From Pseudomaricurvus alkylphenolicus (GTDB lineage: Bacteria; Pseudomonadota; Gammaproteobacteria; Pseudomonadales; Cellvibrionaceae), in the NCBI RefSeq assembly GCF_011683955.1, contig NZ_JAAQPI010000001.1, positions 1,323,136 to 1,387,135 on the forward strand: a stretch of DNA of 64,000 nt, read 5' to 3'. A program made the position numbers and the translations under genes. The notes under the pieces are model-generated. The model was not told the origin of the DNA. It ran no database searches and saw only the letters and a list, made by a program, of their open reading frames with translations. Shown piece by piece: positions 44,054-52,686 of this stretch (its first letter is position 1; each line of letters begins with the position of its first letter).

Positions 44054-45622
44054 GTGAGTCAGTCTACAGGATTACGGTTGGGCATTGATGTTGGTGGAAC
44101 CAATACGGATGTGGTATTGGTTAGCGGTGATACCGTTCTATCGGGATTTAAGCAACCGACCACGCAGGACCCGAGTGGTGGCATTGTTGCCGGTGTTAAG
44201 CACGTAATGGCGGAAGGAGGTGTTGCTCCCTCAGACATTGCTACTGTCATGCTGGGCACTACTCATTTTACCAACGCTTTCGTACAGCGCACTCACTTGG
44301 AGCCTGTCGGTATTGTGCGTTTGAGCTTACCTGCCGCTCGGGGTCTCCCTCCTATGGTGGATTGGCCAAAAGAGGCGCGTCAGCTCGTATGTGGCCACGT
44401 TGCTCTGGTTCAGGGTGGCCACGAATACGATGGTCGCCCTATCGCACCGTTGGATGAACAAGCCATTGTAGAGGCTGCCCGAAAATTCAAGGCGTGTGGC
44501 ATCAAGTCCGTGGCCATCAGTGGAATTTTCTCTCCCGTGACCAACGTCGGCGAGCAGCGTGCTGCCGACATACTCCTCAACGAAATGAGCGGCGAGGTAA
44601 GTCTGACACTGTCCAGTGAGCTGGGTCGAATCGGGCTTATTGAGCGTGAAAATGCCGCCATTATGAATGCCAGTTTGGCAGGTTTGGCTAAGACTACGCT
44701 GGATGCGTTCACCCAGGCATTTAGTGACCTTGGTATTACCTCGCCTTTCTTTATCTCCCAAAACGATGGCACCTTGATGAGTGTCGAACAGGCTCGGAAG
44801 TACCCCATTCTTACCTTCTCTTCAGGTCCCACCAACAGTATTCGTGGTGCATCCTTCCTTTCAGGGCTGACTGATGCCATGGTTATTGATATCGGTGGTA
44901 CTACTTCGGATATCGGTGTTCTCAAAAACGGTTTCCCCCGTGAGTCTGCTCTGGTGGCGGACATCGGCGGTATTCGCACTAACTTCCGCATGCCGGATGT
45001 ACTTGCTTTAGGCCTCGGAGGTGGCAGTCTGGTGAATACCTCCGCGAACCCTCTGTCAATCGGACCTCGCTCTGTAGGTTATCGTATTGCCTCTGAGGCA
45101 CTTGTTTTTGGTGGCTCTCAATTAACCAGCACAGATATTGCTGTGGCTGCAGGTTATGCCGATGTGGGCGACAAATCTCTGGTCAGCCAGTTGGAACGGG
45201 CCGTAGTCGAACAGGGTGTTAACGAAATCCATCGGATTCTGGCAGACGGCATTGACCGCATGAAGACCGACGAACATGACGTGCCCGTGATCCTTGTGGG
45301 CGGAGGCAGCATCCTGGTTGACCGCCTGCTGAATGGCGTTAGTGAAGTTGTGCTGCCAGAGCACGCCGGTGTTGCCAATGCGGTGGGTGCCTCTATCGCG
45401 ATGATGGGCGCGGAAGTGGAAAAAGTTCTGTCTATTCCAGAAGGAGAGACAGAAGTGGTTGTCAAAGCGCTGGAACAAGAAGCCAGGGACAAGGTTATCG
45501 CCGCTGGCGGTAAACCGGAAACCGTTGAGATTGCGGACGTCGAAGTTGTGCCCTTGCCATTAATGGCAGACGGGGAAGCAAGAGTTCGTGTTAAAGCCAT
45601 TGGCGGATTGAATTTATCGTGA
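44054..45622 (+). CDS. Hydantoinase/oxoprolinase-family protein (HyuA-like)
   Basis: A 522-residue protein with the ASKHA-type ATP-binding elements GIDVGGTNTDVVLV at the N-terminus, DIGGTTSDIGVLKNG near residue 277, and GGGSILVDRLLNG near 416. It is shorter than full HyuA or 5-oxoprolinase A subunits, which often exceed 650 residues. The GTG start has a G-rich ribosome site (AAAGGGGGGG). It is tightly linked to a DUF917 gene; such pairs occur in hydantoin/oxoproline-type amide metabolism, but the actual substrate is unknown. Confidence 0.88.
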   Translation: MSQSTGLRLGIDVGGTNTDVVLVSGDTVLSGFKQPTTQDPSGGIVAGVKHVMAEGGVAPSDIATVMLGTTHFTNAFVQRTHLEPVGIVRLSLPAARGLPPMVDWPKEARQLVCGHVALVQGGHEYDGRPIAPLDEQAIVEAARKFKACGIKSVAISGIFSPVTNVGEQRAADILLNEMSGEVSLTLSSELGRIGLIERENAAIMNASLAGLAKTTLDAFTQAFSDLGITSPFFISQNDGTLMSVEQARKYPILTFSSGPTNSIRGASFLSGLTDAMVIDIGGTTSDIGVLKNGFPRESALVADIGGIRTNFRMPDVLALGLGGGSLVNTSANPLSIGPRSVGYRIASEALVFGGSQLTSTDIAVAAGYADVGDKSLVSQLERAVVEQGVNEIHRILADGIDRMKTDEHDVPVILVGGGSILVDRLLNGVSEVVLPEHAGVANAVGASIAMMGAEVEKVLSIPEGETEVVVKALEQEARDKVIAAGGKPETVEIADVEVVPLPLMADGEARVRVKAIGGLNLS

Positions 45623-45657
45623 TCAGCCCAGACAACCAATCAGGTACTGACAATAGT

Positions 45658-46770
45658 ATGAACACATCAGAACTTAACAACAGAATACGGCTGCAAGATC
45701 TGGAAAATATAGCCACAGGTGCTGGCTTTCTTGGTTGTGGCGGTGGTGGCGACCCTTATATCGGCCATCTTATCGCAAAAGCTGCCATAGAAGAGTGCGG
45801 TGAACCGGAGCTGATCTCACCGGATGATTTTGATGACGATGAGCTCGTGGTGGGTTGCGCATTTATCGGTGCACCCTCCGTAATGCAGGAGAAATGTATT
45901 TCTGGCGAAGATGCTATTCTTGCTATTCGCATGGTTGAGGAAAAGCTGGGCCGTAAGGTCAGCGGCATTATATCCGGTGAAATCGGTGGCCTGAACGGTA
46001 TGTTGCCCATTGGCACCGCCGCCCGTATGGGATTGCCTGTGGTGGATGCCGACGGCGTAGGGCGGGCTGTACCGGGTATTGATATGACCGCCTGGAACTC
46101 CGCGGTGTTGAAAACCGGGCCGATTGCATTGGTCAGTGAGCACCTTGATTCTGTGGTCATTGATTCAGACAGCCCGCATCGGGCTGAGGACATTGCCCGA
46201 AACGCCGTGGCGGCAATGGGCCTATCAGTCATGAGTGCACTCTATGCTATGCCGGGCAGGGATATGAAGCGCGCTTCTATTCCCTATACGATGAGTATCG
46301 CCCGCGGTATTGGCCAGGCAGTCAGGGCAAACCACAAAAACCCGGTAGAAGACCTGCTGGATTATTTACGTCAAACAGTGCACTACAGTAAATGTGGCGT
46401 GCTGGCGTCAGGCAAGGTGACTCATCTTCACCGTGAAGTGAAACATGCCTGGGTTGTTGGCGACGTAAAAGTCCAGTGTGAATCCGGCGACATCGCTGAA
46501 ATCAACTTTCAAAACGAGTATTTGAAACTTGAAAAAGGCGGAAAATTACTGGCTACGGTACCTGATCTGATTAGTGTTATTGATACAGAGACGGGAGCGC
46601 CCATCGCTGCTGAAGCCTTACGTTTCGGGCAACGAGTGACCATTATTGGGACTTCTTCTCCAAATCGCCTACGTACAGAACAAGCAGTCAGTAACTGTGG
46701 GCCCAAGCGATTTGGTATAGGAGAACACTACCTTCCGATTGAGTCAATCAATAACTTCACAATAGAATAA
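45658..46770 (+). CDS. DUF917-family protein (S-methyl-thiohydantoin desulfurase-like)
   Basis: About 370 residues with the DUF917 N-terminal signature GAGFLGCGGGGDPYIGH and the strand GCAFIGAPSVMQEK, plus GEIGGLNGMLPI. DUF917 proteins are partners or fusions of HyuA-like proteins; one member acts in thiohydantoin sulfur removal. An upstream in-frame GTG at 45619 overlaps the HyuA stop (GTGA) and could be the real start through coupling. ATG 45658 puts the GAGFLG motif at the usual distance from the N-terminus. Neither has an ideal ribosome site. Confidence 0.85.
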   Translation: MNTSELNNRIRLQDLENIATGAGFLGCGGGGDPYIGHLIAKAAIEECGEPELISPDDFDDDELVVGCAFIGAPSVMQEKCISGEDAILAIRMVEEKLGRKVSGIISGEIGGLNGMLPIGTAARMGLPVVDADGVGRAVPGIDMTAWNSAVLKTGPIALVSEHLDSVVIDSDSPHRAEDIARNAVAAMGLSVMSALYAMPGRDMKRASIPYTMSIARGIGQAVRANHKNPVEDLLDYLRQTVHYSKCGVLASGKVTHLHREVKHAWVVGDVKVQCESGDIAEINFQNEYLKLEKGGKLLATVPDLISVIDTETGAPIAAEALRFGQRVTIIGTSSPNRLRTEQAVSNCGPKRFGIGEHYLPIESINNFTIE

Positions 46771-46874
46771 GTTCCACAGGCGACCTATGACAGAATTTAA
46801 CCAGCTGGTTGAAGACTATTCTCGCCAATAAGTGCCCGATAGCGCAACCGTGTCCCGCAGTCGAGGAATCCTGA

Positions 46875-47972
46875 ATGTTTGGAAACACCACGCTGAACGC
46901 AGATATCACTGACGTTGCCAAGCGATGTGAAAGTAGCCTGATCGTTCGCAGGCGCGGCGCTCTGACGGATATTTACTTGAGTGATGATGTTCTTTCAGAT
47001 TCGCCACTGTTCGACGGTGATTTCGGCAATGTTAATGTTTCACTCTTGCTCGATCTATTAGAACACTTGCAGCAGCAAGGCAAAATATCACGCCTGGTTC
47101 GCTACCATGAAAGGGGGGAGGGAGCTCGATGTTACCACCAGATTGGTCCCGGGCTTTTGATGTGCCTGTTTAATCAAGAGATTGTTCCAGCCAGAAGCTT
47201 TGCATCCTTCTGGCTTGATGGGTGGGCACTACTGAAAATCAACGTGCACGGCAATATTGCGTTTCGTATTGGTGACGATCTTCTAGAGTTAAACCAGGCT
47301 GCCGGCATGATTACCTATGGTGGAAGTGCGCCGATCAATAAGAGCGTTTGCAGTGAAGAGCCTGAGACGGGTATAACACTACTATTCAGTCCTCAATCCC
47401 TCTATGAAAATCTGGATGTTCATCACAACGATTTCTTGAATTTGCTGGGGAAAGGTGTGGGAGCGGAAGACTCCGTCACACAGCTATTTCCTATTGATGG
47501 CAAATTGGTGAATCTTGTGCACCAGCTGCTGGAGCTTGATGTTGATGATTTTCTGTACTTCCTGGAGGTTGAGGCGCTGACCAAAAATGTCTTGCTGCAA
47601 AGCTTAAAACTGCTGCGAGGCCAGGCAGCAGAAGGCGGGACCACTCATAAGTTAAAGAATCAGGATATAGAAAAACTCAACACCGTAAAGTCGCTGCTGG
47701 AGTCGGACTATAGTCAGGTTTTTACACTGGATGATCTTGGTCGTCAGGTCGGCCTTAATCGACGCAAACTGACCGAAGGGTTCAAGGGCTTATTTGGCGA
47801 TACCGTTAGTGAATATTTACTGCGACAGCGTATGATCAATGCTGCGGATATGCTCAGGCAGGGCAGGTCGGTCACAGAGGCTGCCCACCACGTTGGTTAT
47901 AAGGAGCAATCCAGCCTCACCCGCGCCTTTAAGCGTTATTATGGTATTCTGCCCAAAGACTTTTGCGTTTGA
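46875..47972 (+). CDS. AraC-family transcriptional regulator
   Basis: A 365-residue regulator with PchR-like layout. The N-terminal ~250 residues form an effector domain of cupin-like character (NIAFRIGDDLLELNQAAGMI). The C-terminal AraC DNA-binding domain has FTLDDLGRQVGLNRRKLTEG and SVTEAAHHVGYKEQSSLTRA, ending FKRYYGILPKDF. It follows the HyuA-DUF917 pair and is convergent with a GPH transporter gene. It may control either neighbour; the effector is unknown. Confidence 0.88.
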   Translation: MFGNTTLNADITDVAKRCESSLIVRRRGALTDIYLSDDVLSDSPLFDGDFGNVNVSLLLDLLEHLQQQGKISRLVRYHERGEGARCYHQIGPGLLMCLFNQEIVPARSFASFWLDGWALLKINVHGNIAFRIGDDLLELNQAAGMITYGGSAPINKSVCSEEPETGITLLFSPQSLYENLDVHHNDFLNLLGKGVGAEDSVTQLFPIDGKLVNLVHQLLELDVDDFLYFLEVEALTKNVLLQSLKLLRGQAAEGGTTHKLKNQDIEKLNTVKSLLESDYSQVFTLDDLGRQVGLNRRKLTEGFKGLFGDTVSEYLLRQRMINAADMLRQGRSVTEAAHHVGYKEQSSLTRAFKRYYGILPKDFCV

Positions 47973-48041
47973 TCTTTTCTCAATCCGTTCAAACCACACC
48001 TCACAAATACGCTATTAACACCTGAACACATACGCGGACAC

Positions 48042-49466
48042 CTATGCCTTGCTCTTGCAAAGCTTACGCTGTATTTCCTCCAGCCGCTCCGGTGTCATTG
48101 AGAAGCGCAATGCAAGACGCCAGGAAAGCAAGAATAAAGGAACAGTGCCAATGACGATAGCCCAAACCAGGCCAGTCAAGACATCAGGTGGCACCGCGTC
48201 AGGCGATACCGTTTTATCAAGGCCGATGAGATCAAGCGCAAAACCGCCATACAGGGGCCCAAAAGAATAGGCAAACTTGGCACTTAACAGCAATACGGAA
48301 TAGATACCCCCTTCTTGACGGTTACCCGTATTCAACTCCAGCTCATCCGTCAGGTCGGCCGCAAGAGAGAAAGTGGACACGATACGCAGCATCAAAAAGC
48401 AATTCAATGCAGCGTTTTGAAGAACCAAAAGCGCAATCACCAGCCAATGGCCATTTTCCGGAAGAACAGAAAATTCTCGCAGGGGAAATAACCAGACCGT
48501 GCTAATCATGGCGCCAATCAGTGTATAACGAATCAATTGGTGCTTAGGCCATAATCTTCCAATGGACTTTTGTGAAAACATGGCTACTGGCACCGCAAGC
48601 AAAATACCTGCCCCAAAAATTGTGCCGAGCGCGTCGGTATCCACCTCCCAATAAAAGGTATAGGAAATCACATTCAGTGCATAGACAACACCATAGGCCG
48701 CGGCGGCCGAGACGTCGTAACAAATCAACTTACGGAAATTGCCACATTTGAGCGTGGCAAAAAAATCTCGAAACAGACCACGCAGCCCGGCGGAGTTGGG
48801 AACAGTCACCGACTGAAGTTTACTCTTATCGATAAATCCCCAGGTCCCGGTTACCGAAACTGCAGCAAAGAAAACAGTAAATACTGCGGCCGCGAAACCG
48901 AAATTCACATAATTTTCTGCAACGAAGAGGCCATCGCCACCACTGGATTCTCGAAACAAAAAATACAAACTCAGCGAAGGCAAAAAGCCGCCAGCCAAAT
49001 ACATGAGACCTGTTCTGACACTGAGCAACTGACTACGCTCATGGTAGTCTCGCGCAATCTCCGGTACCATCGCCAGCTGGGGGATACTGAATAGCGTCAT
49101 GGCTGTTCGCAGCCAGATTGAGCTTCCCAGAAGCCAAATTGCCAAATAGACGGAGTCGCCGACGATGATATCCGGCGGCATAAACAAGGCAATGAAACCC
49201 AGTGGCATGGGAAGGATACTGAACGCCATAATCGGGAGACGACGCCCCCAACGACTGGAAAAACGATCCGAATACACCCCAATCATTGGATCAGAAATGG
49301 CGTCCCAAACGACACCCAGCGTGAGCATTAATCCTGTCAAGGTCCCACTCAAACCTAAAACCTGGGTGTAGTAGATCAATACAAAGGTGGTAAAAGCAGT
49401 CTCTTTTGTCGAAAAGGCTATGCCACCTGCACCGAAAACTATGCGGTTCTTCATCGATAAGCTCAA
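48042..49466 (-). CDS. GPH/MelB-type sodium:glycoside symporter-like transporter 1
   Basis: A 474-residue 12-helix transporter of the glycoside-pentoside-hexuronide family: VWDAISDPMIGVYSDRFSSR and WGRRLPIMAFS in the first half are characteristic. It is a close paralogue of the gene at 56345. The start is TTG 49466 (MSLSMKN), with AGGTG upstream; the paralogue also starts with TTG in a nearly identical leader, which supports this. A strong hairpin (49486-49520) lies just upstream of the ribosome site. The family moves sugars and other organics with a cation; the substrate here is unknown. Confidence 0.9.
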   Translation of the reverse strand: MSLSMKNRIVFGAGGIAFSTKETAFTTFVLIYYTQVLGLSGTLTGLMLTLGVVWDAISDPMIGVYSDRFSSRWGRRLPIMAFSILPMPLGFIALFMPPDIIVGDSVYLAIWLLGSSIWLRTAMTLFSIPQLAMVPEIARDYHERSQLLSVRTGLMYLAGGFLPSLSLYFLFRESSGGDGLFVAENYVNFGFAAAVFTVFFAAVSVTGTWGFIDKSKLQSVTVPNSAGLRGLFRDFFATLKCGNFRKLICYDVSAAAAYGVVYALNVISYTFYWEVDTDALGTIFGAGILLAVPVAMFSQKSIGRLWPKHQLIRYTLIGAMISTVWLFPLREFSVLPENGHWLVIALLVLQNAALNCFLMLRIVSTFSLAADLTDELELNTGNRQEGGIYSVLLLSAKFAYSFGPLYGGFALDLIGLDKTVSPDAVPPDVLTGLVWAIVIGTVPLFLLSWRLALRFSMTPERLEEIQRKLCKSKA

Positions 49467-49485
49467 AACAATTCACCTATTTAGC

Positions 49486-49520
49486 GGCCCGAGAGGATCA
49501 CTATGTGTTCCTTTCGGGCC
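49486..49520 (-). promoter_or_regulatory. Leader hairpin before GPH transporter 1
   Basis: On the minus strand, arms of 12 bases pair with one mismatch (GGCCCGAAAGGA against the complement of TCCTCTCGGGCC), with an 11-nt loop. The hairpin ends about 19 nt before the TTG start and just upstream of the AGGTG ribosome site. No T-run follows, so it is unlikely to be a terminator. It could modulate translation or mRNA stability. Confidence 0.5.
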
Positions 49521-49715
49521 TGATTTCGCAAACCAGGCGGGATTGCCTGACTATTAGCAGGTAGGAGGCTAAGTACACTCGTCTGGACTCTAACGCAAAG
49601 TCATTCTCTTGGCTTTGTAGCAGTAGCGGGGGGGGAATGGGAATCTGTGTTCAGATCGGCTCAAACCCCCGATTGCCATCAGTGAGTCCGAGCCTCAGCT
49701 GTACCTGAATAGAAC

Positions 49716-51971
49716 TTAGAAGCTCTTCTCAAAGGTTATACCGTACGTACGTGGTGGGTTGAAGCGTGGCTGAGTGGAAGCGGCAGCTGCAGGATTAGTA
49801 CCCAGATCCCCGAAGCCGTATACGATAGGAAATAGATCCTGACCATAAACAACATATCGCTCATCAGTTATGTTCTTGCCCCAAAGACTGACTTCCCAGT
49901 CTCCCTCTGCAGAGGTGTACGACAGTCTTGCATTGACCTGTTCATCAAAGCCGCTCAGGAAAGGAGCTTCCTCACCAGCCGCTTGAGGCTCGAGTAAAAA
50001 CTCGTCTTTCACCGATAAATTCATATTAAACGCCGCTGTTCCGCCGCTTGCCAGCTCTGTAGCATAAGAGAAGCCTGCACTATAAGCATAATCCGGAGCA
50101 AATGCGACATCACCATCGCTAAAGAACTCTTCGGTAACGTATTCGGCGTCAAGGAATGTAGCAGAAAGCCAGAGCGTCAAACCATCAATCGGTACTGCAT
50201 TGAGCTCAAGTTCCAGGCCTTTCACTTCCGTTTCACCAGCATTGCCAGTAATGGTCACAAAAGTATCACCCAGGGTAGTGGTGACCTGCTGATCTTTATA
50301 GTCGGTTTGGAAAGCCGCAGCATTAAACTGTAGTCGATCATCCAGGAAACGGGATTTGAAGCCCAGTTCCAGGTTCACCGCCTCTTCTGGATCGAAGCCG
50401 CGTTCAGTTGCCAGGACAGTATCTCTAGCCTGAAACCCGCCACTCTTGAAGCCTTTGGAGGCTGAAAAGTATACAAGAATATCACCGGTTGGAGCGTAAT
50501 CAATGGTGAGCTTCGGTGTGAATTTGCTCCAGCTGTCTGATCCTCCGGCAGCGAAATCACCCTCGTAGAAGATAAAATCGATATCATCATTGGGGTCACC
50601 AGTATTGCTGCCGGGAAGTGATTCAAAATCAGCTGCCTTTTTATCCCGAGTATACCGACCACCCAAGGTTACTTTTAGTGAATCGGCCACTTCATAGGTA
50701 ATCTGCCCATAGGCTGCAATACTCTCAACGGATGCATTTGCCGTGACTAGATTTCTGCTGGTGCGGGGAGTATCTGCATCCCAGCCAGGGCTACCGGAGT
50801 TAAAGTCGTGGAAAATCGTCCCGGGAATAGTCGTCATTTGGTTGAGAGTTCTTGAATCGATTTCGCTGTCCAAGTAGTACAGACCCGCAACCCAGTCAAA
50901 CCGGGAATCTTCATTGGTCGATACCAGCCTTAACTCCTGTGTATACTGTTTGGAGTCGTAATCCAAACTCGGCCCGATAAGCGAGACTGGAGTACCGACC
51001 GCATCTTCGTAGGGTCGAGATATATCATTTGACCTGTACGAGGATATTGACACAAGGTCCATATTCTCAAACGCCCAGGTCATTTTTAGCCAGGCTCCGG
51101 TAAACTTGTTATCCATATCCTGGCTGGCTTCGGCGGACTGGTAGACGTCATTCGGGTCTGAGTTTGGAATCCAACCGAACAAAGTGGGAGCCGTAGGTGC
51201 GGGGCCAAGAAATTTCCTAGCACCTACAGAAGATTTATCAATCGTGTGATCCAGTCCTGCTTGCAGTTCAAACGTATCAGACACATCGACTGCTATTCGA
51301 GTTCGGAAACTCGTTTTGTCGGTATCGTCGATATCATCGCTCGTGGTGACATTTCTTGCAAGCCCGTCATTTTTGCGTCTATTTACTGAGAACGACGCCG
51401 CCGCATTGTCAGATAATGCACCAGAAACATAGCCCTGCAGTGAAAGTGCACCGAAGTTACCGGCGGTTACGCCAAGCCGAGCCTCAAACTCCTGTGTTGG
51501 TTTTTTCGTAATAATGTTAAGCGCGCCACCGACCACATTGCGGCCAAATAGGGTGCCCTGCGGTCCGCGTAGCACCTCTACACGCTCCACGTCAAAAAGA
51601 TCAGGATCAAAGTCGGTCACTGACCCCATATAAACTTCGTCAACAAATATACCGACGGATTGTTCATTGCCTGCTGAAATGATTGATGAGACAGCACCAC
51701 GAATAGACGGCACCACTCGCGTCTTGGAAAAGCTGGTAAAAGAGAGGCTTGGAACCTGAACACTTACGTCGTTGAAATCTTCTATGCCTCCTGACTTTAA
51801 GAAGTCTCCCGACAATGCGGTAATCGCCAATGGCGTTTCCTGAAGATTCGTCTCTCGCTTTTCAGCCGTGACCACTACCTCTTCCAGTTGATTCTGCTGT
51901 GCAGCGACGGCTGTATTTATCGCCGACACAATTAATGGCAATGTGAATACGTAACAAAGATTATTCTTCAT
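49716..51971 (-). CDS. TonB-dependent outer-membrane receptor 2
   Basis: A 751-residue receptor. A signal peptide (FTLPLIVSAINTAVAAQ, cleavage near residue 24) is followed by the TonB-box-like LEEVVVTAEKRETNLQETP, a plug with DVERVEVLRGPQGTLFGRN, and a barrel ending in RTYGITFEKSF with terminal Phe. It is co-directional with GPH transporter 1 (249-bp gap), giving an outer- plus inner-membrane uptake pair. The conserved motif S1 (52220-52244) lies about 250 bp upstream. It resembles receptor 3 in layout but is clearly diverged. Confidence 0.93.
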   Translation of the reverse strand: MKNNLCYVFTLPLIVSAINTAVAAQQNQLEEVVVTAEKRETNLQETPLAITALSGDFLKSGGIEDFNDVSVQVPSLSFTSFSKTRVVPSIRGAVSSIISAGNEQSVGIFVDEVYMGSVTDFDPDLFDVERVEVLRGPQGTLFGRNVVGGALNIITKKPTQEFEARLGVTAGNFGALSLQGYVSGALSDNAAASFSVNRRKNDGLARNVTTSDDIDDTDKTSFRTRIAVDVSDTFELQAGLDHTIDKSSVGARKFLGPAPTAPTLFGWIPNSDPNDVYQSAEASQDMDNKFTGAWLKMTWAFENMDLVSISSYRSNDISRPYEDAVGTPVSLIGPSLDYDSKQYTQELRLVSTNEDSRFDWVAGLYYLDSEIDSRTLNQMTTIPGTIFHDFNSGSPGWDADTPRTSRNLVTANASVESIAAYGQITYEVADSLKVTLGGRYTRDKKAADFESLPGSNTGDPNDDIDFIFYEGDFAAGGSDSWSKFTPKLTIDYAPTGDILVYFSASKGFKSGGFQARDTVLATERGFDPEEAVNLELGFKSRFLDDRLQFNAAAFQTDYKDQQVTTTLGDTFVTITGNAGETEVKGLELELNAVPIDGLTLWLSATFLDAEYVTEEFFSDGDVAFAPDYAYSAGFSYATELASGGTAAFNMNLSVKDEFLLEPQAAGEEAPFLSGFDEQVNARLSYTSAEGDWEVSLWGKNITDERYVVYGQDLFPIVYGFGDLGTNPAAAASTQPRFNPPRTYGITFEKSF

Positions 51972-52686
51972 CGATTTTTATCTCCACTGTTGAAATTATT
52001 TTTCTAACGAGACAAAATAATTTTTATTTTGTAGACCTGATAGACTTCCTTTTTTAACGATTGCAACCAAATAGGGAGGTTCTTATAATCCGTCAACACT
52101 GATTGAATATCTGTTTCTGAGCCTCTCTGGAATGCTCTTACCTTTACAAACCTATCACTATCATTCCGATCCATAAGCATAGAAATAATAGCAATAGGAT
52201 GAAAGATAATATTTAAAAAAGACAAATACTTGTCATGTCGGAACTATTTTTTGTCTTAATGAAACCCTTCTATCAAGTCCAATAGCGTTAAACGAGCATG
52301 TAGCAACGTACAGGGTAACGGCTCTCATGTGATGACAAAGTTAATTGAAAAATAGGGAGCCTGGGCTCCCGCGACAGGACATCGCCAAAGGTGGATTATG
52401 AGTACTCATTATATAGGCGATATGACCCGACAAATTGTTGTAAAGGCACTATTTCTTGTTCAGGCGGCACTTTAACAGGTTTGCCAGGAAAGGGAGGGCC
52501 CCGCCCTCTGTATACTAATCTGCAATCTGGAAATATCTAAAAAGTCGCCTGCTTGTATACAGTTACTTCTGTGTATTCATCGAGGCGAACGTTGGAGTAT
52601 GGTGTTGATGTGATTAACGTCAAGGCGCTCTATTTTTGAAACTATGGCAGCTACTGCTTTCAACAACTTATCTAACGGAAAAGCCA
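51972..52686. other. 715-bp divergent promoter region with motif S1 and two hairpins
   Basis: The region separates divergent receptor 2 and carboxylesterase 1. It contains motif S1 (52220-52244, minus strand), a palindrome GGGAGCCTGGGCTCCC at 52355-52370, and a hairpin GAGGGC-CCC-GCCCTC at 52494-52508. A 73-codon minus-strand frame at 52004-52225 starts with TTG inside motif S1 and has no ribosome site, so it is not called a gene. Confidence 0.6.
52220..52244 (-). promoter_or_regulatory. Conserved upstream element S1
   Basis: Read on the minus strand, GTTCC-GACAT-GACAAGTATT followed by TGTCT. It shares GTTCC-N5-GAYAAGTATY with S2, S3 and S4. The right part GACAAGTATTTGTC is itself an inverted repeat (GACAA/TTGTC). 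It lies about 250 bp upstream of receptor 2. Confidence 0.6.

Noticed and set aside
46787..46831. 14-codon frame (MTEFNQLVEDYSRQ) between the DUF917 and AraC genes
   Set aside because: It has only a weak ribosome site and no recognisable similarity. It may be the stump of a lost gene but cannot be supported as one.
52004..52225. 73-codon minus-strand frame upstream of receptor 2
   Set aside because: It starts with TTG inside the conserved S1 element, has no ribosome site and shows no domain character.
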